Source: Erythrobacter sp. NAP1 (GTDB lineage Bacteria > Pseudomonadota > Alphaproteobacteria > Sphingomonadales > Sphingomonadaceae). Taken from it: 64,000 nucleotides of DNA. The DNA lies in NCBI RefSeq assembly GCF_000152865.1, contig NZ_CH672390.1, forward strand, positions 620,001-684,000, written 5' to 3'. This document shows, one piece after another, positions 53,517 through 61,653 of this stretch. The notes below the pieces were generated by a model, which saw only the letters and a list, made by a program, of their open reading frames with translations, was not told where the DNA came from and did not search any database. The position numbers and the translations under genes are program-made. How positions within the stretch are numbered: position 1 is the stretch's first letter; each line of letters opens with the position of its first letter.

Positions 53517-53984
53517 CTAGTTCGCGGTGGCGCGAAGCATCCACGCGGTCTTTTCGTGGAGGGTGAGCCTTGGCGCGACCACGTCGGATGTTGCCTCATC
53601 GCCGATCTCCTCGGCTACCCTGAGCACCTCACGTGCAGTTTTCGCCACCTGTTCGTGACCTTTGGCAAGATTGGTCACCATCTCCTGCCAATCCGGACTG
53701 CCGGCCTCCTCCTTGATCGATGAGAGACCGCTCATCTCGGAGTATGATGAGGGCGCATAATGCCCAAGCGCACGGATGCGTTCTGCCAATTCGTCAACGG
53801 CCGTCCACATCTCAGTGTATTGCTCCATGAATTGAAGGTGCAATTGTTGAAAATGCGGCCCTTCCACGTTCCAGTGATACCCATGGGTCTTGAGATAAAG
53901 CGTGTACGTATCCGCGAGCAACTTCTTCAGCGCGTTCGATGACTTCTCGCGTCCTGCGTCATCGATCCCGATGTCGATATCCAT
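53517..53984 (-). CDS. dps: Dps-family ferroxidase/DNA protection protein
   Basis: A 155-residue ferritin-like protein that stores iron and protects DNA. The ferroxidase residues are present: KTHGYHWNVEG near residue 33 (His) and DELAERI near 64 (Asp/Glu). The start MDIDIGIDDAGREKSS is short and acidic, so DNA binding through a basic tail is doubtful. AAGGAAAGGACC precedes the ATG. It follows doxX by 19 bases. Confidence 0.93.
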   Translation of the reverse strand: MDIDIGIDDAGREKSSNALKKLLADTYTLYLKTHGYHWNVEGPHFQQLHLQFMEQYTEMWTAVDELAERIRALGHYAPSSYSEMSGLSSIKEEAGSPDWQEMVTNLAKGHEQVAKTAREVLRVAEEIGDEATSDVVAPRLTLHEKTAWMLRATAN

Positions 53985-54003
53985 AGATAGGTCCTTTCCT
54001 TCT

Positions 54004-54459
54004 TCACTGTCTCGCTATGGGCACGCGCTCGCGCACCAGATCAATCGAATAAGCTCCGCCGCCTTTGGCCATCAGCAAAATGAGCGCGCCCATAATGGCG
54101 ATGTTCTTGAACAGTGGCCCGGTCCCACCAGGGGCGACATGGGTGAAGAATGTGATCGGTATTAGCGTGACCAGAATTACTAAAGCAGATAGTCGCGTCA
54201 TTAAGCCCAGCGCCAGCGCGATGCCAAACACAACAAATGCCGCTCCGCTCAGCCACAGGAGCACAGAGGGATCACCAATCGAGTTTACCGTATCACGCCA
54301 AGGAGAACCGGCCATGCGGTCAAGCATCATTTGATGACGGCCGAAATGCCCGAGGCCGCCGATGATGAAGATCAGACTGGTGAATGCACGGAAGATCAGT
54401 TCGGCGATGCGCGACCATCGCTGCGAAGGCGTGAGCAAAGCGTCAATCGATCTAAGCAT
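54004..54459 (-). CDS. DoxX-family membrane protein
   Basis: A 151-residue membrane protein with four helices. FRAFTSLIFIIGGLGHFGRHQ near residue 23 and GALILLMAKGGGAYSIDL near the end are DoxX-like. DoxX-type proteins are associated with thiosulfate:quinone oxidation or oxidoreductive stress. ATG at 54459 follows GGAGGATCGAA, and the frame overlaps the stop of the tiny HTH gene. Confidence 0.88.
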   Translation of the reverse strand: MLRSIDALLTPSQRWSRIAELIFRAFTSLIFIIGGLGHFGRHQMMLDRMAGSPWRDTVNSIGDPSVLLWLSGAAFVVFGIALALGLMTRLSALVILVTLIPITFFTHVAPGGTGPLFKNIAIMGALILLMAKGGGAYSIDLVRERVPIARQ

Positions 54460-54613
54460 TTCGATCCTCCCCGAACGATTGTGCTTTCCGCCAACGATAA
54501 AAGGTCTTCTCCGAGATGCCAATTTCGCGGCAACTCTCGCAAACTCCCCTGCCGCTCTCGATCAACGCTTCGATGCGACGGCATTTCTGGTCCTTGTGGG
54601 CGATGGCAGGCAT
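54452..54613 (-). CDS. Very small HTH protein in the sulP operon
   Basis: A 53-residue protein, MPAIAHKDQKCRRIEALIES..., with a helix-turn-helix pattern (RRIEALIESGRGVCESC-REIGISEKTFYRWRKAQ). This resembles the DNA-binding N-terminus of transposase OrfA or Hin-like HTH. Its ATG shares one base with the sulP stop (TGATG), and its end overlaps the doxX start by 8 bases, so it is kept within an operon and is not loose transposon debris. Three cysteines (near 11, 25 and 28) are notable. Function unknown; maybe a thiol-sensitive regulator. Confidence 0.7.
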   Translation of the reverse strand: MPAIAHKDQKCRRIEALIESGRGVCESCREIGISEKTFYRWRKAQSFGEDRNA

Positions 54614-56370
54614 CAGATCAGACCTCGGGCGAGATAGTGATCGTGTGGCTCTGGAGGGGCTCCGTCATCGACGACCAGCTTCTCGAAGGCCTTTGACTGC
54701 GAAAGGAACACCTCTCCGTTAAGCTCTTCGATGAAATGGGAGCGTTTCAGGCGATCCATGACCGGTCCCTTGACCTCTGACAGATGCAGCCCGATTTTGC
54801 CGTCCCCGAGCCGGTGATTGATTGCTTCGAGGCTTTCGAGGCCCGAAGCATCGATCTCGTTCACCGCGCTGCACATAAGGATTACGTGGCGCACGGCGGG
54901 ACGATCAGCGACTTCTTCCAGCACATATTCTTCGAGCCAGCGGGCGTTGAGATAGGTCAGGGCCTCGTCGATGCGGATCGACAGGATGTGCGGAACCGTG
55001 ATGACCTTGTGCCGCTCGACATTGCGAAAGTGTTCCGTCTCCGGGACACGGCCTACGATGGCAGCGTGGGGCCGGCTTGCTCGCCAAAGGTAAAGGAGCA
55101 GCCCCACCGCGACGCCTGCGATCACGCCCATCTCGACGCCTGCGAGCAGAGTGATCCCGATGGTAGCGATGTGCGCCGCGAAGTCAGCCTTTGAGTAGCG
55201 CCAAAGCCGCCCGGGAGTCTTCAGATCCACGAGGCTGAGGACCGCGACGATGATCGTCGCGGCGAGTGTGGCGATGGGCAGGCTGAAAAGGAGTGGGGTC
55301 AGGAACAGCGTCGCAAGCGCGATACCGACAGCGGTGTAGGCTCCGGCCGCAGGAGTTTGTGCTCCCGCATCGAAATTCACCGCCGAACGGGCGAAGCCGC
55401 CTGTGACCGGATATCCGCCCGAAAACGCGCTGGCGACATTGGCTGCACCAAGCCCGATCAGCTCCTGATCCGGCGAAATGCGCTGGCGCCGCTTGGCTGC
55501 GAGCGTCTGCGCGACCGATACGCTCTCCACAAAGCCGATGATTGAGATGAGGAGCGCTGGCACCCAGAGCTTTTCGATCAGAGAGAGATCGGTGCTCGGC
55601 AGCGCAAACGGAGGCAGGCCCTGCGGTACTGCGCCGACCAGATTGACGCCTTTGTCGCCGAGATCGAGCGCAAGAACCGCCAGTATTGTGAGTGCAACCG
55701 CGACCACTGGTCCTGCTTTCGCAGACATGTCTGCTGCACGCTCTGGAATTCCGATGCGCTGCAACGCAGGCTTTGCGCCTTTCCGCACCCAGAACAGGAA
55801 CAGCGTCGCCGGGATACCGATGGCGAGCGTCCACACATTGGTCTCGTCGATCGCGCTGCTGAGGGAACCGAGCATCTCCGGCCAGTTGGCGCCGCCCGCC
55901 TGAATGCCGAGGATGTGTTTCAACTGGCTGGTGGCAATGAGGATGCCCGATGCCGTGATGAAGCCGCTGATGACAGGGTGCGAGAGCAGATTGGCGAGGA
56001 AACCGGCGCGCAGGAAACCCAGGATCGCGAGCATCACGCCTGAAAGCATCGCCAGTGTTATTGCGGCTTCGAGATATTCCGCCGTGCCTTGCGCCGCGAC
56101 TGCTCCTGCAGCCGACGCCGTCATCAGCGAGATCACCGCGACCGGCCCCACGGCGAGCGTCCGGCTTGTTCCGAAGATCGCATAGAGAACGAGCGGCAGG
56201 ATCGACGCATATAGCCCGACAACCGGCGGGAGCCCGGCGAGCAGCGCATAAGCGAGGCTCTGCGGGATCAGCATGATGGTGACGATCACCGCCGCCATCA
56301 GATCGTCCGTCAGGACGTTGCGGTTGTAGGTCCGACCCCATTCAAGGATCGGAAGGTAGCGCGAGAGCAT
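54613..56370 (-). CDS. SulP-family anion transporter with STAS domain
   Basis: A 585-residue inner-membrane transporter with about 11-14 helices (IMLIPQSLAYALLAGLPPVVGLYASI near residue 33) and a C-terminal STAS domain (about 455-555; CSAVNEIDASGLESLE). It probably moves sulfate, sulfite or bicarbonate; sulfur-anion export or uptake is inferred from neighbours. It starts 25 bases after sqr. Confidence 0.92.
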   Translation of the reverse strand: MLSRYLPILEWGRTYNRNVLTDDLMAAVIVTIMLIPQSLAYALLAGLPPVVGLYASILPLVLYAIFGTSRTLAVGPVAVISLMTASAAGAVAAQGTAEYLEAAITLAMLSGVMLAILGFLRAGFLANLLSHPVISGFITASGILIATSQLKHILGIQAGGANWPEMLGSLSSAIDETNVWTLAIGIPATLFLFWVRKGAKPALQRIGIPERAADMSAKAGPVVAVALTILAVLALDLGDKGVNLVGAVPQGLPPFALPSTDLSLIEKLWVPALLISIIGFVESVSVAQTLAAKRRQRISPDQELIGLGAANVASAFSGGYPVTGGFARSAVNFDAGAQTPAAGAYTAVGIALATLFLTPLLFSLPIATLAATIIVAVLSLVDLKTPGRLWRYSKADFAAHIATIGITLLAGVEMGVIAGVAVGLLLYLWRASRPHAAIVGRVPETEHFRNVERHKVITVPHILSIRIDEALTYLNARWLEEYVLEEVADRPAVRHVILMCSAVNEIDASGLESLEAINHRLGDGKIGLHLSEVKGPVMDRLKRSHFIEELNGEVFLSQSKAFEKLVVDDGAPPEPHDHYLARGLI

Positions 56371-56395
56371 GCCTGAAGGCCCCTTATCCGTCGCC

Positions 56396-57619
56396 CTACT
56401 GGGCGATCAGTCCGCCAGGACCGGCCAGCCATTCGCGACCCTTGAGCATCCCGTTCCAGTAGATCCACGGTAGCGCGTCAGCCTTTAGCATCCAGGACAA
56501 ACGCTGCGGCTTGGTCCCGTCGATCAACCAAGTCGGGAAACTCGGTGCGAGCTTGCCGCCATAGGCAAACTCGGCGAGCACGATCTTGCCGCGCTCAACC
56601 GTCAGAGGGCACGAACCGTAGCCATCATAACCTGCCTTCGGGCCATGACCGTCGAGCTGCTGCAGCACGTTTACTGCCACCACGGGCGCTTGTTTGCGCG
56701 CCGCCGCTGCAGTTTTCGCATTGGGCATTGAGCCAGCATCGCCCAGCCCAAACACGTTATCGTATCGGTTGTGGCGCAAGGTATGCTGGTCGACGTCTGT
56801 GAAACCACTTTCGGCAGCCAGCGGACTGTCGGCCAGGGATTGCGGCGCGACTTGCGGCGGTACGACGTGCAACATGTCGAATTCGCGGGTGACCTCTCCG
56901 TCTTCGGTCTTGAAAACGGCTTTCTGCGCGGGACCATCGACTGACACGAGCGTGTGTCCGAGATCGAGCTGAACGCCATACTTCTCGATATAGCTCATCA
57001 GCGCAGGCACGTAATCGGCCACGCCGAATAACACGCCTCCGGCATTGCAGAATTCGACGTCGATATCGTCAAGCACGCCAGCGCGCATCCAATGGTCGCA
57101 GGAGAGATACATCGCCTTTTGAGGCGCGCCTGCGCATTTGATCGGCATGGGAGGCTGCGTGAAAATGGCGCGGCCGCTCTTGAGTTTCTGAACCAGCTCC
57201 CAGGTGTAAGGAGCAAGGTCGTAGCGATAGTTGGACGTGACACCATTCTTGCCGAGCGCGTCTTCCAGACCATCGATCTTATCCCAGGCAAGGCGGATGC
57301 CGGGAGCGACGACGAGCGCCTCATAACGGACGGTCGAGCCATCCTCGAGCGTCACTTCGTTGTTGTCGGGCTGAAAGGACTTCGCCGCCTGCTTGATCCA
57401 GGTGACCGCCTTCGGCATCACGCTCGCCATGGTCCGGCGCGTGACTTCGGGCTCGAATATGCCGCCGCCAACCATCGTCCAGCCCGGTTGATAGGCATGC
57501 GTATGGGCGGGATCGATGATCGCAATGTCGAGGCCCGAGCGACGCTTGAGAAGCGAAGAAGCAGTAGCGATCCCGGCAGCACCGCCGCCGACAATCACCA
57601 CCGTGTGTGAATTAGACAT
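56396..57619 (-). CDS. sqr: Sulfide:quinone oxidoreductase, SQOR type
   Basis: A 407-residue membrane-associated flavoprotein that oxidises sulfide to persulfide and passes electrons to quinone. FAD-binding VGGGAAGIATA near residue 9; the two redox cysteines of the mitochondrial SQOR group are in matching contexts, KCAGAPQKAMYLSC near residue 160 and YDGYGSCPLTV near 335. NVFGLGDAGSMPNAKTAAAARKQ near 290 is the second FAD motif. GGGAGAAAG precedes the ATG. Confidence 0.93.
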   Translation of the reverse strand: MSNSHTVVIVGGGAAGIATASSLLKRRSGLDIAIIDPAHTHAYQPGWTMVGGGIFEPEVTRRTMASVMPKAVTWIKQAAKSFQPDNNEVTLEDGSTVRYEALVVAPGIRLAWDKIDGLEDALGKNGVTSNYRYDLAPYTWELVQKLKSGRAIFTQPPMPIKCAGAPQKAMYLSCDHWMRAGVLDDIDVEFCNAGGVLFGVADYVPALMSYIEKYGVQLDLGHTLVSVDGPAQKAVFKTEDGEVTREFDMLHVVPPQVAPQSLADSPLAAESGFTDVDQHTLRHNRYDNVFGLGDAGSMPNAKTAAAARKQAPVVAVNVLQQLDGHGPKAGYDGYGSCPLTVERGKIVLAEFAYGGKLAPSFPTWLIDGTKPQRLSWMLKADALPWIYWNGMLKGREWLAGPGGLIAQ

Positions 57620-57638
57620 GTTCTTTCTCCCGGAATTC

Positions 57639-58049
57639 TCAGATGAGCTTGTTGCTCAGATTGGTTAGATCGTAGCCCGCATTGGCAGCGCGCATGAGGC
57701 GTTCGGACGGGTCAATGGCATCCGGGTTTGCGAGCGTATCGAGCGTGATTGAGCGCGTACCCGTGCGGCAATAGGCCAGCAGCGGACCCTCGGTACCGCG
57801 ACGGATGGCTCGGAAGGCAGCCACCGCTCCTTCGGGGAATTGACTGCCTGCTACAGGGATATGATGGAACGCGAGGCCATTGGTTTCAGCTGCTTCGCGC
57901 ATTGCGGCAACGCCGGGCTGGCCCGCCTCTTCGCCATCCGGCCTGTTGCAGACGACTGCTACGAAACCTCGCTCGGCCAATTCTGCCGCGTCCGAAGGCT
58001 GAATCTGCGGCGCGACCGCAAAGCTCGGGGTTACATCGCGGATTTCCAT
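57639..58049 (-). CDS. BLH-type sulfurtransferase/phosphatase-like protein
   Basis: A 136-residue TIGR01244/BLH-domain protein, cysteine-phosphatase-like. The active loop LAYCRTGTRS has the CX5R signature (Cys near residue 95). Such domains are commonly fused to or neighbours of persulfide dioxygenases, where they may move sulfane sulfur. ATG shares a base with the YeeE-type gene upstream (TGATG). Confidence 0.9.
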   Translation of the reverse strand: MEIRDVTPSFAVAPQIQPSDAAELAERGFVAVVCNRPDGEEAGQPGVAAMREAAETNGLAFHHIPVAGSQFPEGAVAAFRAIRRGTEGPLLAYCRTGTRSITLDTLANPDAIDPSERLMRAANAGYDLTNLSNKLI

Positions 58050-58468
58050 CAGGCATTCCCTTCGAAGAGGCGGACGAGGAACATGCCTGCCAGCATGGCG
58101 ACCACAAAGATCGCGGCCGACACCGGCTCGATCACAAGTGCGGCAATGCCCGGACCCGGACACAGGCCTGCAATGCCCCATCCAATTCCAAACAGCGCCG
58201 ACCCGCCAATCAGGCGCGGCGTCAGGTCCTGAGTTCCAGGCAGGTTGAAGCCGCCACCAAACATGGGTTGAGTAAGCCTTGGCTGGATTTGCCAGGCGAC
58301 GACCATCACAAGAACAGCCCCGCCCATGACGAATGCCAGGGTAGGATCCCAGTCTCCAAAGATGTCGAGAAAACCCCGAACGCGTGCAGGGTCGGTCATT
58401 CCGCCAAGCGCGAGGCCCGCTCCGAATATCGAACCGGAGAGAGCTGGAATAACGATGCGCCCGCTCAT
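58049..58468 (-). CDS. YeeE/YedE half-transporter, second
   Basis: A 139-residue membrane protein with about four helices and a GIAGLCPGPGIAAL motif near residue 100, a conserved cysteine of YeeE/YedE thiosulfate transporters. Paired with the preceding half to form a split transporter, probably for thiosulfate or other sulfane sulfur. ATG at 58468 overlaps the first half (ATGA). Confidence 0.88.
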   Translation of the reverse strand: MSGRIVIPALSGSIFGAGLALGGMTDPARVRGFLDIFGDWDPTLAFVMGGAVLVMVVAWQIQPRLTQPMFGGGFNLPGTQDLTPRLIGGSALFGIGWGIAGLCPGPGIAALVIEPVSAAIFVVAMLAGMFLVRLFEGNA

Positions 58469-58914
58469 GGGAGCACCTCCAATCCCATCGCATTCATCAC
58501 CGCGACCGTTGCGAACCCGGTGACCATGAAGGTTAGCGTTGCAACGATCGAGCGCTGCGAAAAGCGGCTCATTCCGCAGACACCATGCCCGCTGGTGCAG
58601 CCGCTCCCCAACCGCGTTCCGATGCCTACGATGAGGCCGGCTATCGCGAGATAGACTGGCGATGCGAAGTTCGCTGGCAGCCCACCGTTCGCGAGCAACA
58701 CGACCAGGGCACCCACAGGGAGCCCGATGACAAATGCCCAAGCCGAGATGCGCGGCAAGCTGCTATCGGCAATACCGGTTGCGCGTGCAGCTATTCCAGA
58801 AACGCCAGCAATCCGACCGATCCCAAGCAGCATCAAAGCGGCCGCCAATCCGATGAGAACGCCTCCTGCAAGGCCCGCCAGTGGCGCGGCGTCCGGAAAT
58901 CCGGGGAGCGTCAT
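58465..58914 (-). CDS. YeeE/YedE half-transporter, first
   Basis: A 149-residue membrane protein with four helices and the cysteine-rich motif GSGCTSGHGVCGMSRFS near residue 102, the YeeE/YedE signature used for thiosulfate passage. With the downstream half it makes a PmpA/PmpB-like pair. ATG overlaps the dioxygenase stop (ATGA). Confidence 0.9.
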   Translation of the reverse strand: MTLPGFPDAAPLAGLAGGVLIGLAAALMLLGIGRIAGVSGIAARATGIADSSLPRISAWAFVIGLPVGALVVLLANGGLPANFASPVYLAIAGLIVGIGTRLGSGCTSGHGVCGMSRFSQRSIVATLTFMVTGFATVAVMNAMGLEVLP

Positions 58915-59843
58915 ACCGCGTTCACCGGAATCTTGATGTAGCTGACGCCGTTATCCTCGGGATCAGGCAAGCGCCCACCGCGGATGTTTACCTGCACCGA
59001 GGGCATGATGAGGTTAGGCATGGCCAGCGTCTTGTCGCGCGATGTGCGCATCTCGACGAACTCGTCTTCGGTCACTCCGTCCTTGACGTGCACATTGCCC
59101 GTCCGTTGCTGCTCAACGGTGGTTTCCCAAGCGTATTCATCCCGGCCCGGGGCCTTGTAGTCGTGGCACAGGAACAACCTGGTTTCGTCGGGAAGCGAAA
59201 GCAGACGGCGGATCGACTGGAACAGCTGACGCGCATCGCCGCCGGGGAAGTCCGCGCGGGCCGTCCCGAAGTCCGGCATAAAGATCGTGTCGCCAACAAA
59301 CGCCGCGTCACCGATAATGAAGGCCATGTCTGCCGGAGTGTGACCGGGAACATGAAGGGCAATCCCTTCGATCTCTCCAAGCCTGAACGTCTCACCATCG
59401 ACAAAGAGGTGATCGAACTGAGAGCCGTCCCGCTCGAAATCGGTGCCAGCGTTGAAAAGCTTCCCGAAAACTTCCTGGACGCGGATTATCTCTTTTCCGA
59501 TGGCGAGTTTACCTCCGAGCTTCTCTTGAAGGTAAGGGGCCGCGGAGATGTGATCGGCATGTGCGTGAGTCTCGATATGCCAAGTCACTTTCAGATTATG
59601 CGAATTCACGTATTCGATAATCAGGTCTGCAGAGCTATTCGAGGTTCGACCGGAAGCCGCCTCGTAATCGAGCACCGAATCAATAATCGCCGCCTCGGAT
59701 GTGGCAGGATCATGGACCACATAGCTGACTGTGTTGGTAGCTTCGTCGAAGAACCCCGCAATAGAAGGGCGCAGCGCCTTGTCCCCTTGCGCCCGCACAA
59801 TCTGTTCGGCGGCAGCCTGCAAGGCCTGATCATCGCGACTCAT
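58911..59843 (-). CDS. Persulfide dioxygenase (ETHE1/Blh type)
   Basis: A 310-residue metallo-beta-lactamase-fold enzyme that oxidises glutathione persulfide to sulfite. The metal motif ETHAHADHISAA near residue 83 is intact, with VPGHTPADMA near 160, FVGDTIF near 178 and LFLCHDYKAPGRDEYAWETT near 220. ATG at 59843 follows TTGGAG. It is the first gene of the minus-strand sulfide operon. Confidence 0.93.
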   Translation of the reverse strand: MSRDDQALQAAAEQIVRAQGDKALRPSIAGFFDEATNTVSYVVHDPATSEAAIIDSVLDYEAASGRTSNSSADLIIEYVNSHNLKVTWHIETHAHADHISAAPYLQEKLGGKLAIGKEIIRVQEVFGKLFNAGTDFERDGSQFDHLFVDGETFRLGEIEGIALHVPGHTPADMAFIIGDAAFVGDTIFMPDFGTARADFPGGDARQLFQSIRRLLSLPDETRLFLCHDYKAPGRDEYAWETTVEQQRTGNVHVKDGVTEDEFVEMRTSRDKTLAMPNLIMPSVQVNIRGGRLPDPEDNGVSYIKIPVNAV

Positions 59844-59862
59844 GGTATAACTCCAAATCATT

Positions 59863-59883
59863 TACATAAATCGTGTATATGTA
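59863..59883. promoter_or_regulatory. Candidate operator between the dioxygenase and peroxiredoxin genes
   Basis: TACATA (59863-59868), nine-base spacer, TATGTA (59878-59883) form an inverted repeat in the AT-rich divergent spacer. It is the natural place for the ArsR regulator encoded at 60574 to act on both operons. It is unlike the ATTC-N8-GAAT site of SqrR/BigR. Confidence 0.45.
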
Positions 59884-59917
59884 TTGCTTTCCCGGAGTCA
59901 AGCGCTATAAGTGGCGG

Positions 59918-60577
59918 ATGGACACAGAACAGCATCACTCGGCCGCACCCTGTGCAGGCCTGCGTATTGGGGACGCGCCGCCCGACTTCGAGGCGCGGAG
60001 CACTATCGGGCCCGTCAAGCTATCCACCTATCGGGGACGATGGCTGATCCTTTTTTCACACCCCGCCGACTTCACGCCGGTTTGCACGACCGAGTTCGTC
60101 GAACTGGCGAAAGAGGCCAAGGCCTTCGAAAAGCGCAAGTGTCAGCTCATGGCTTTGTCGGTCGATAGCCTTTTCTCCCACTTTGCCTGGTTGCGCATGA
60201 TCAAGGAGCGTTTCGACATCGAAGTGCGCTTCCCGATCGTTGAGGACCCGACATTGGTCATCGGCCGCGCATTCGGGATGGTCGCGCCGAGCGACAATGA
60301 CAGCGCGACGGTTCGCACGACCTTCTTCATTGATCCTGAGGGGATCATTCGAGCGATGACGTGCTACCCGGCCAACGTCGGGCGTTCGATCCCCGAGATG
60401 TTGCGCACGCTTGATGCACTTCAGGCCATCGACGCACAGGACGGCCTCGCACCCGCGAACTGGCAAGCAGGCGATGCGCTTCTCCAATCGCCGACGCAGG
60501 ACCTCGATGAAGTCTACCGGGCCACGGAAGAGACGACGTGGTTTCTTCGCGAGATGCCAAAAGGAAAGAGCAAATGA
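59918..60577 (+). CDS. 1-Cys peroxiredoxin (Prx6 group), second copy
   Basis: A 219-residue peroxiredoxin with HPADFTPVCTTE near residue 51 and a Prx6-like C-terminal part. Distinct from the copy at 52062 yet in the same island. ATG at 59918 (MDTEQHHSAAP) is chosen by family alignment; an upstream ATG at 59873 would begin right at the operator. Its stop overlaps the ArsR start (ATGA). Confidence 0.92.
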   Translation: MDTEQHHSAAPCAGLRIGDAPPDFEARSTIGPVKLSTYRGRWLILFSHPADFTPVCTTEFVELAKEAKAFEKRKCQLMALSVDSLFSHFAWLRMIKERFDIEVRFPIVEDPTLVIGRAFGMVAPSDNDSATVRTTFFIDPEGIIRAMTCYPANVGRSIPEMLRTLDALQAIDAQDGLAPANWQAGDALLQSPTQDLDEVYRATEETTWFLREMPKGKSK

Positions 60578-60906
60578 GCGACAGTTCGATCGAAGAACTC
60601 AAGGCGCTTGCACACCCCCTGCGGTTCCGCATTCTCGAGGTGTTGCGGGAAGGTGAGCGGAATGTCGGCGAGATCGAGGATGCAGCCAAGATTGGCCAGC
60701 CCGCTCTTTCCCAACAACTGGGTGTTCTGCGAAAAGCGGGACTTGTCGAGACCCGCAAGGAAGCCAAGCTTGTCTACTATCGTCTCGGAGAGGAAAAACT
60801 CGCTGACTTGGCGGAAGTTGTAGGCGGTCTGGTACAGCGAAGCGGAATGACCGCCCCAGCGCGTACACCGTCACCTGGAGTAGCCAACTTCGCTCGGCTT
60901 TCTTAA
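60574..60906 (+). CDS. ArsR-family regulator without cysteine
   Basis: A 110-residue winged-helix repressor. LAHPLRFRILEVLREGERNVGEI opens the fold and IGQPALSQQLGVLRKAGLVETRKEAKLVYYRL is the recognition helix and wing. Neighbours point to SqrR/BigR-type sulfide sensing, but not one cysteine is present, so a persulfide-dithiol switch is impossible. It is coupled to the peroxiredoxin (ATGA). Confidence 0.9.
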   Translation: MSDSSIEELKALAHPLRFRILEVLREGERNVGEIEDAAKIGQPALSQQLGVLRKAGLVETRKEAKLVYYRLGEEKLADLAEVVGGLVQRSGMTAPARTPSPGVANFARLS

Positions 60907-61102
60907 AGCAAAGGTTAGCCGTTTCGCGAATTGGGCCGTTAGTTGACGGTCGGCTTTCGGCGCTGGTTTCGCAAAAAGCGGACCTTCCGCCTCCGACCCA
61001 ATTGCGGATATAGATGGGTAATTGGAATTACCGCCATTCTTCGGCGTTGGCGTCGACTACAGCTAGTAAAGTTACCTTCTCTCGCGGCGACCGCTGGGCC
61101 CT
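60907..61102. other. Non-coding spacer
   Basis: 196 bases between the convergent arsR and marR genes without a supported gene or clear terminator. Confidence 0.5.
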
Positions 61103-61576
61103 TTAGGCATCGCCCAAACTGCGCTGCATTGCGGCCAAAGTAGACTTGAATGCCTCCAAGTCCTCGTCCTTTATTCCTGTGAGCAGGCGCGCATAGACCT
61201 GATCCGCTTCGACTCGCATTTTCGGAAGCAAGTCGATTGCAGCGGATCGCAGGTGCACCTGCCACACACGGCGGTCGTTTTTGGCGCTGCGCCGTTCGAC
61301 CAAGCCCAATTCTTCTAGCCGGTCGATCGCTTGCCCGATGCTTGCCCGCTCCAGCTCCAATTGACCGGCCAATTCGGTCTGGGTCATGCCGGGTGTCCGG
61401 TAGAGATAGGCTAACGCACGCCACTGGGTGCGGGTGAGTCCAAACTGCTCGAGTGAGGAATCGAAGGTACGGCGCAATCGTCGCGTAAGCTCTTCCAACA
61501 GAAAAACCAACCGGTCTTGATCGGTCAGGAATGGCGCCGCTTTTTCATCGGGATCGTGGTCGAGCTTTGTTGCCAT
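61103..61576 (-). CDS. MarR-family regulator
   Basis: A 157-residue MarR winged-helix repressor. LTRTQWRALAYLYRTPGMTQTELAGQLELERASIGQAID carries the HTH, and RRSAKNDRRVWQVHL the wing. ATG at 61576 (MATKLDHDP) is preferred to an in-frame GTG three codons upstream. It is divergent from the hydrolase-thioesterase-efflux genes and probably represses them through the dyad at 61621. Confidence 0.9.
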   Translation of the reverse strand: MATKLDHDPDEKAAPFLTDQDRLVFLLEELTRRLRRTFDSSLEQFGLTRTQWRALAYLYRTPGMTQTELAGQLELERASIGQAIDRLEELGLVERRSAKNDRRVWQVHLRSAAIDLLPKMRVEADQVYARLLTGIKDEDLEAFKSTLAAMQRSLGDA

Positions 61577-61620
61577 GCAAGGCACCTTAACACAGCATCG
61601 ACTTAGATAAAGTCATTTAC

Positions 61621-61636
61621 TGTAAATCAATTTACA
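61621..61636. promoter_or_regulatory. MarR-type operator overlapping the hydrolase promoter
   Basis: TGTAAAT-CA-ATTTACA is a perfect 7-2-7 palindrome. It overlaps a -10-like TACAAT (61633-61638) read on the plus strand. Confidence 0.65.
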
Positions 61637-61653
61637 ATATAGTGGCTTGCGAT

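Noticed and set aside
54452..54613. A transposase fragment left from an insertion sequence.
   Set aside because: Start and stop overlap both neighbours in operon fashion and no inverted repeats or further transposase remains were seen.
60574..60906. Naming the ArsR regulator sqrR or bigR.
   Set aside because: The defining cysteines are absent.
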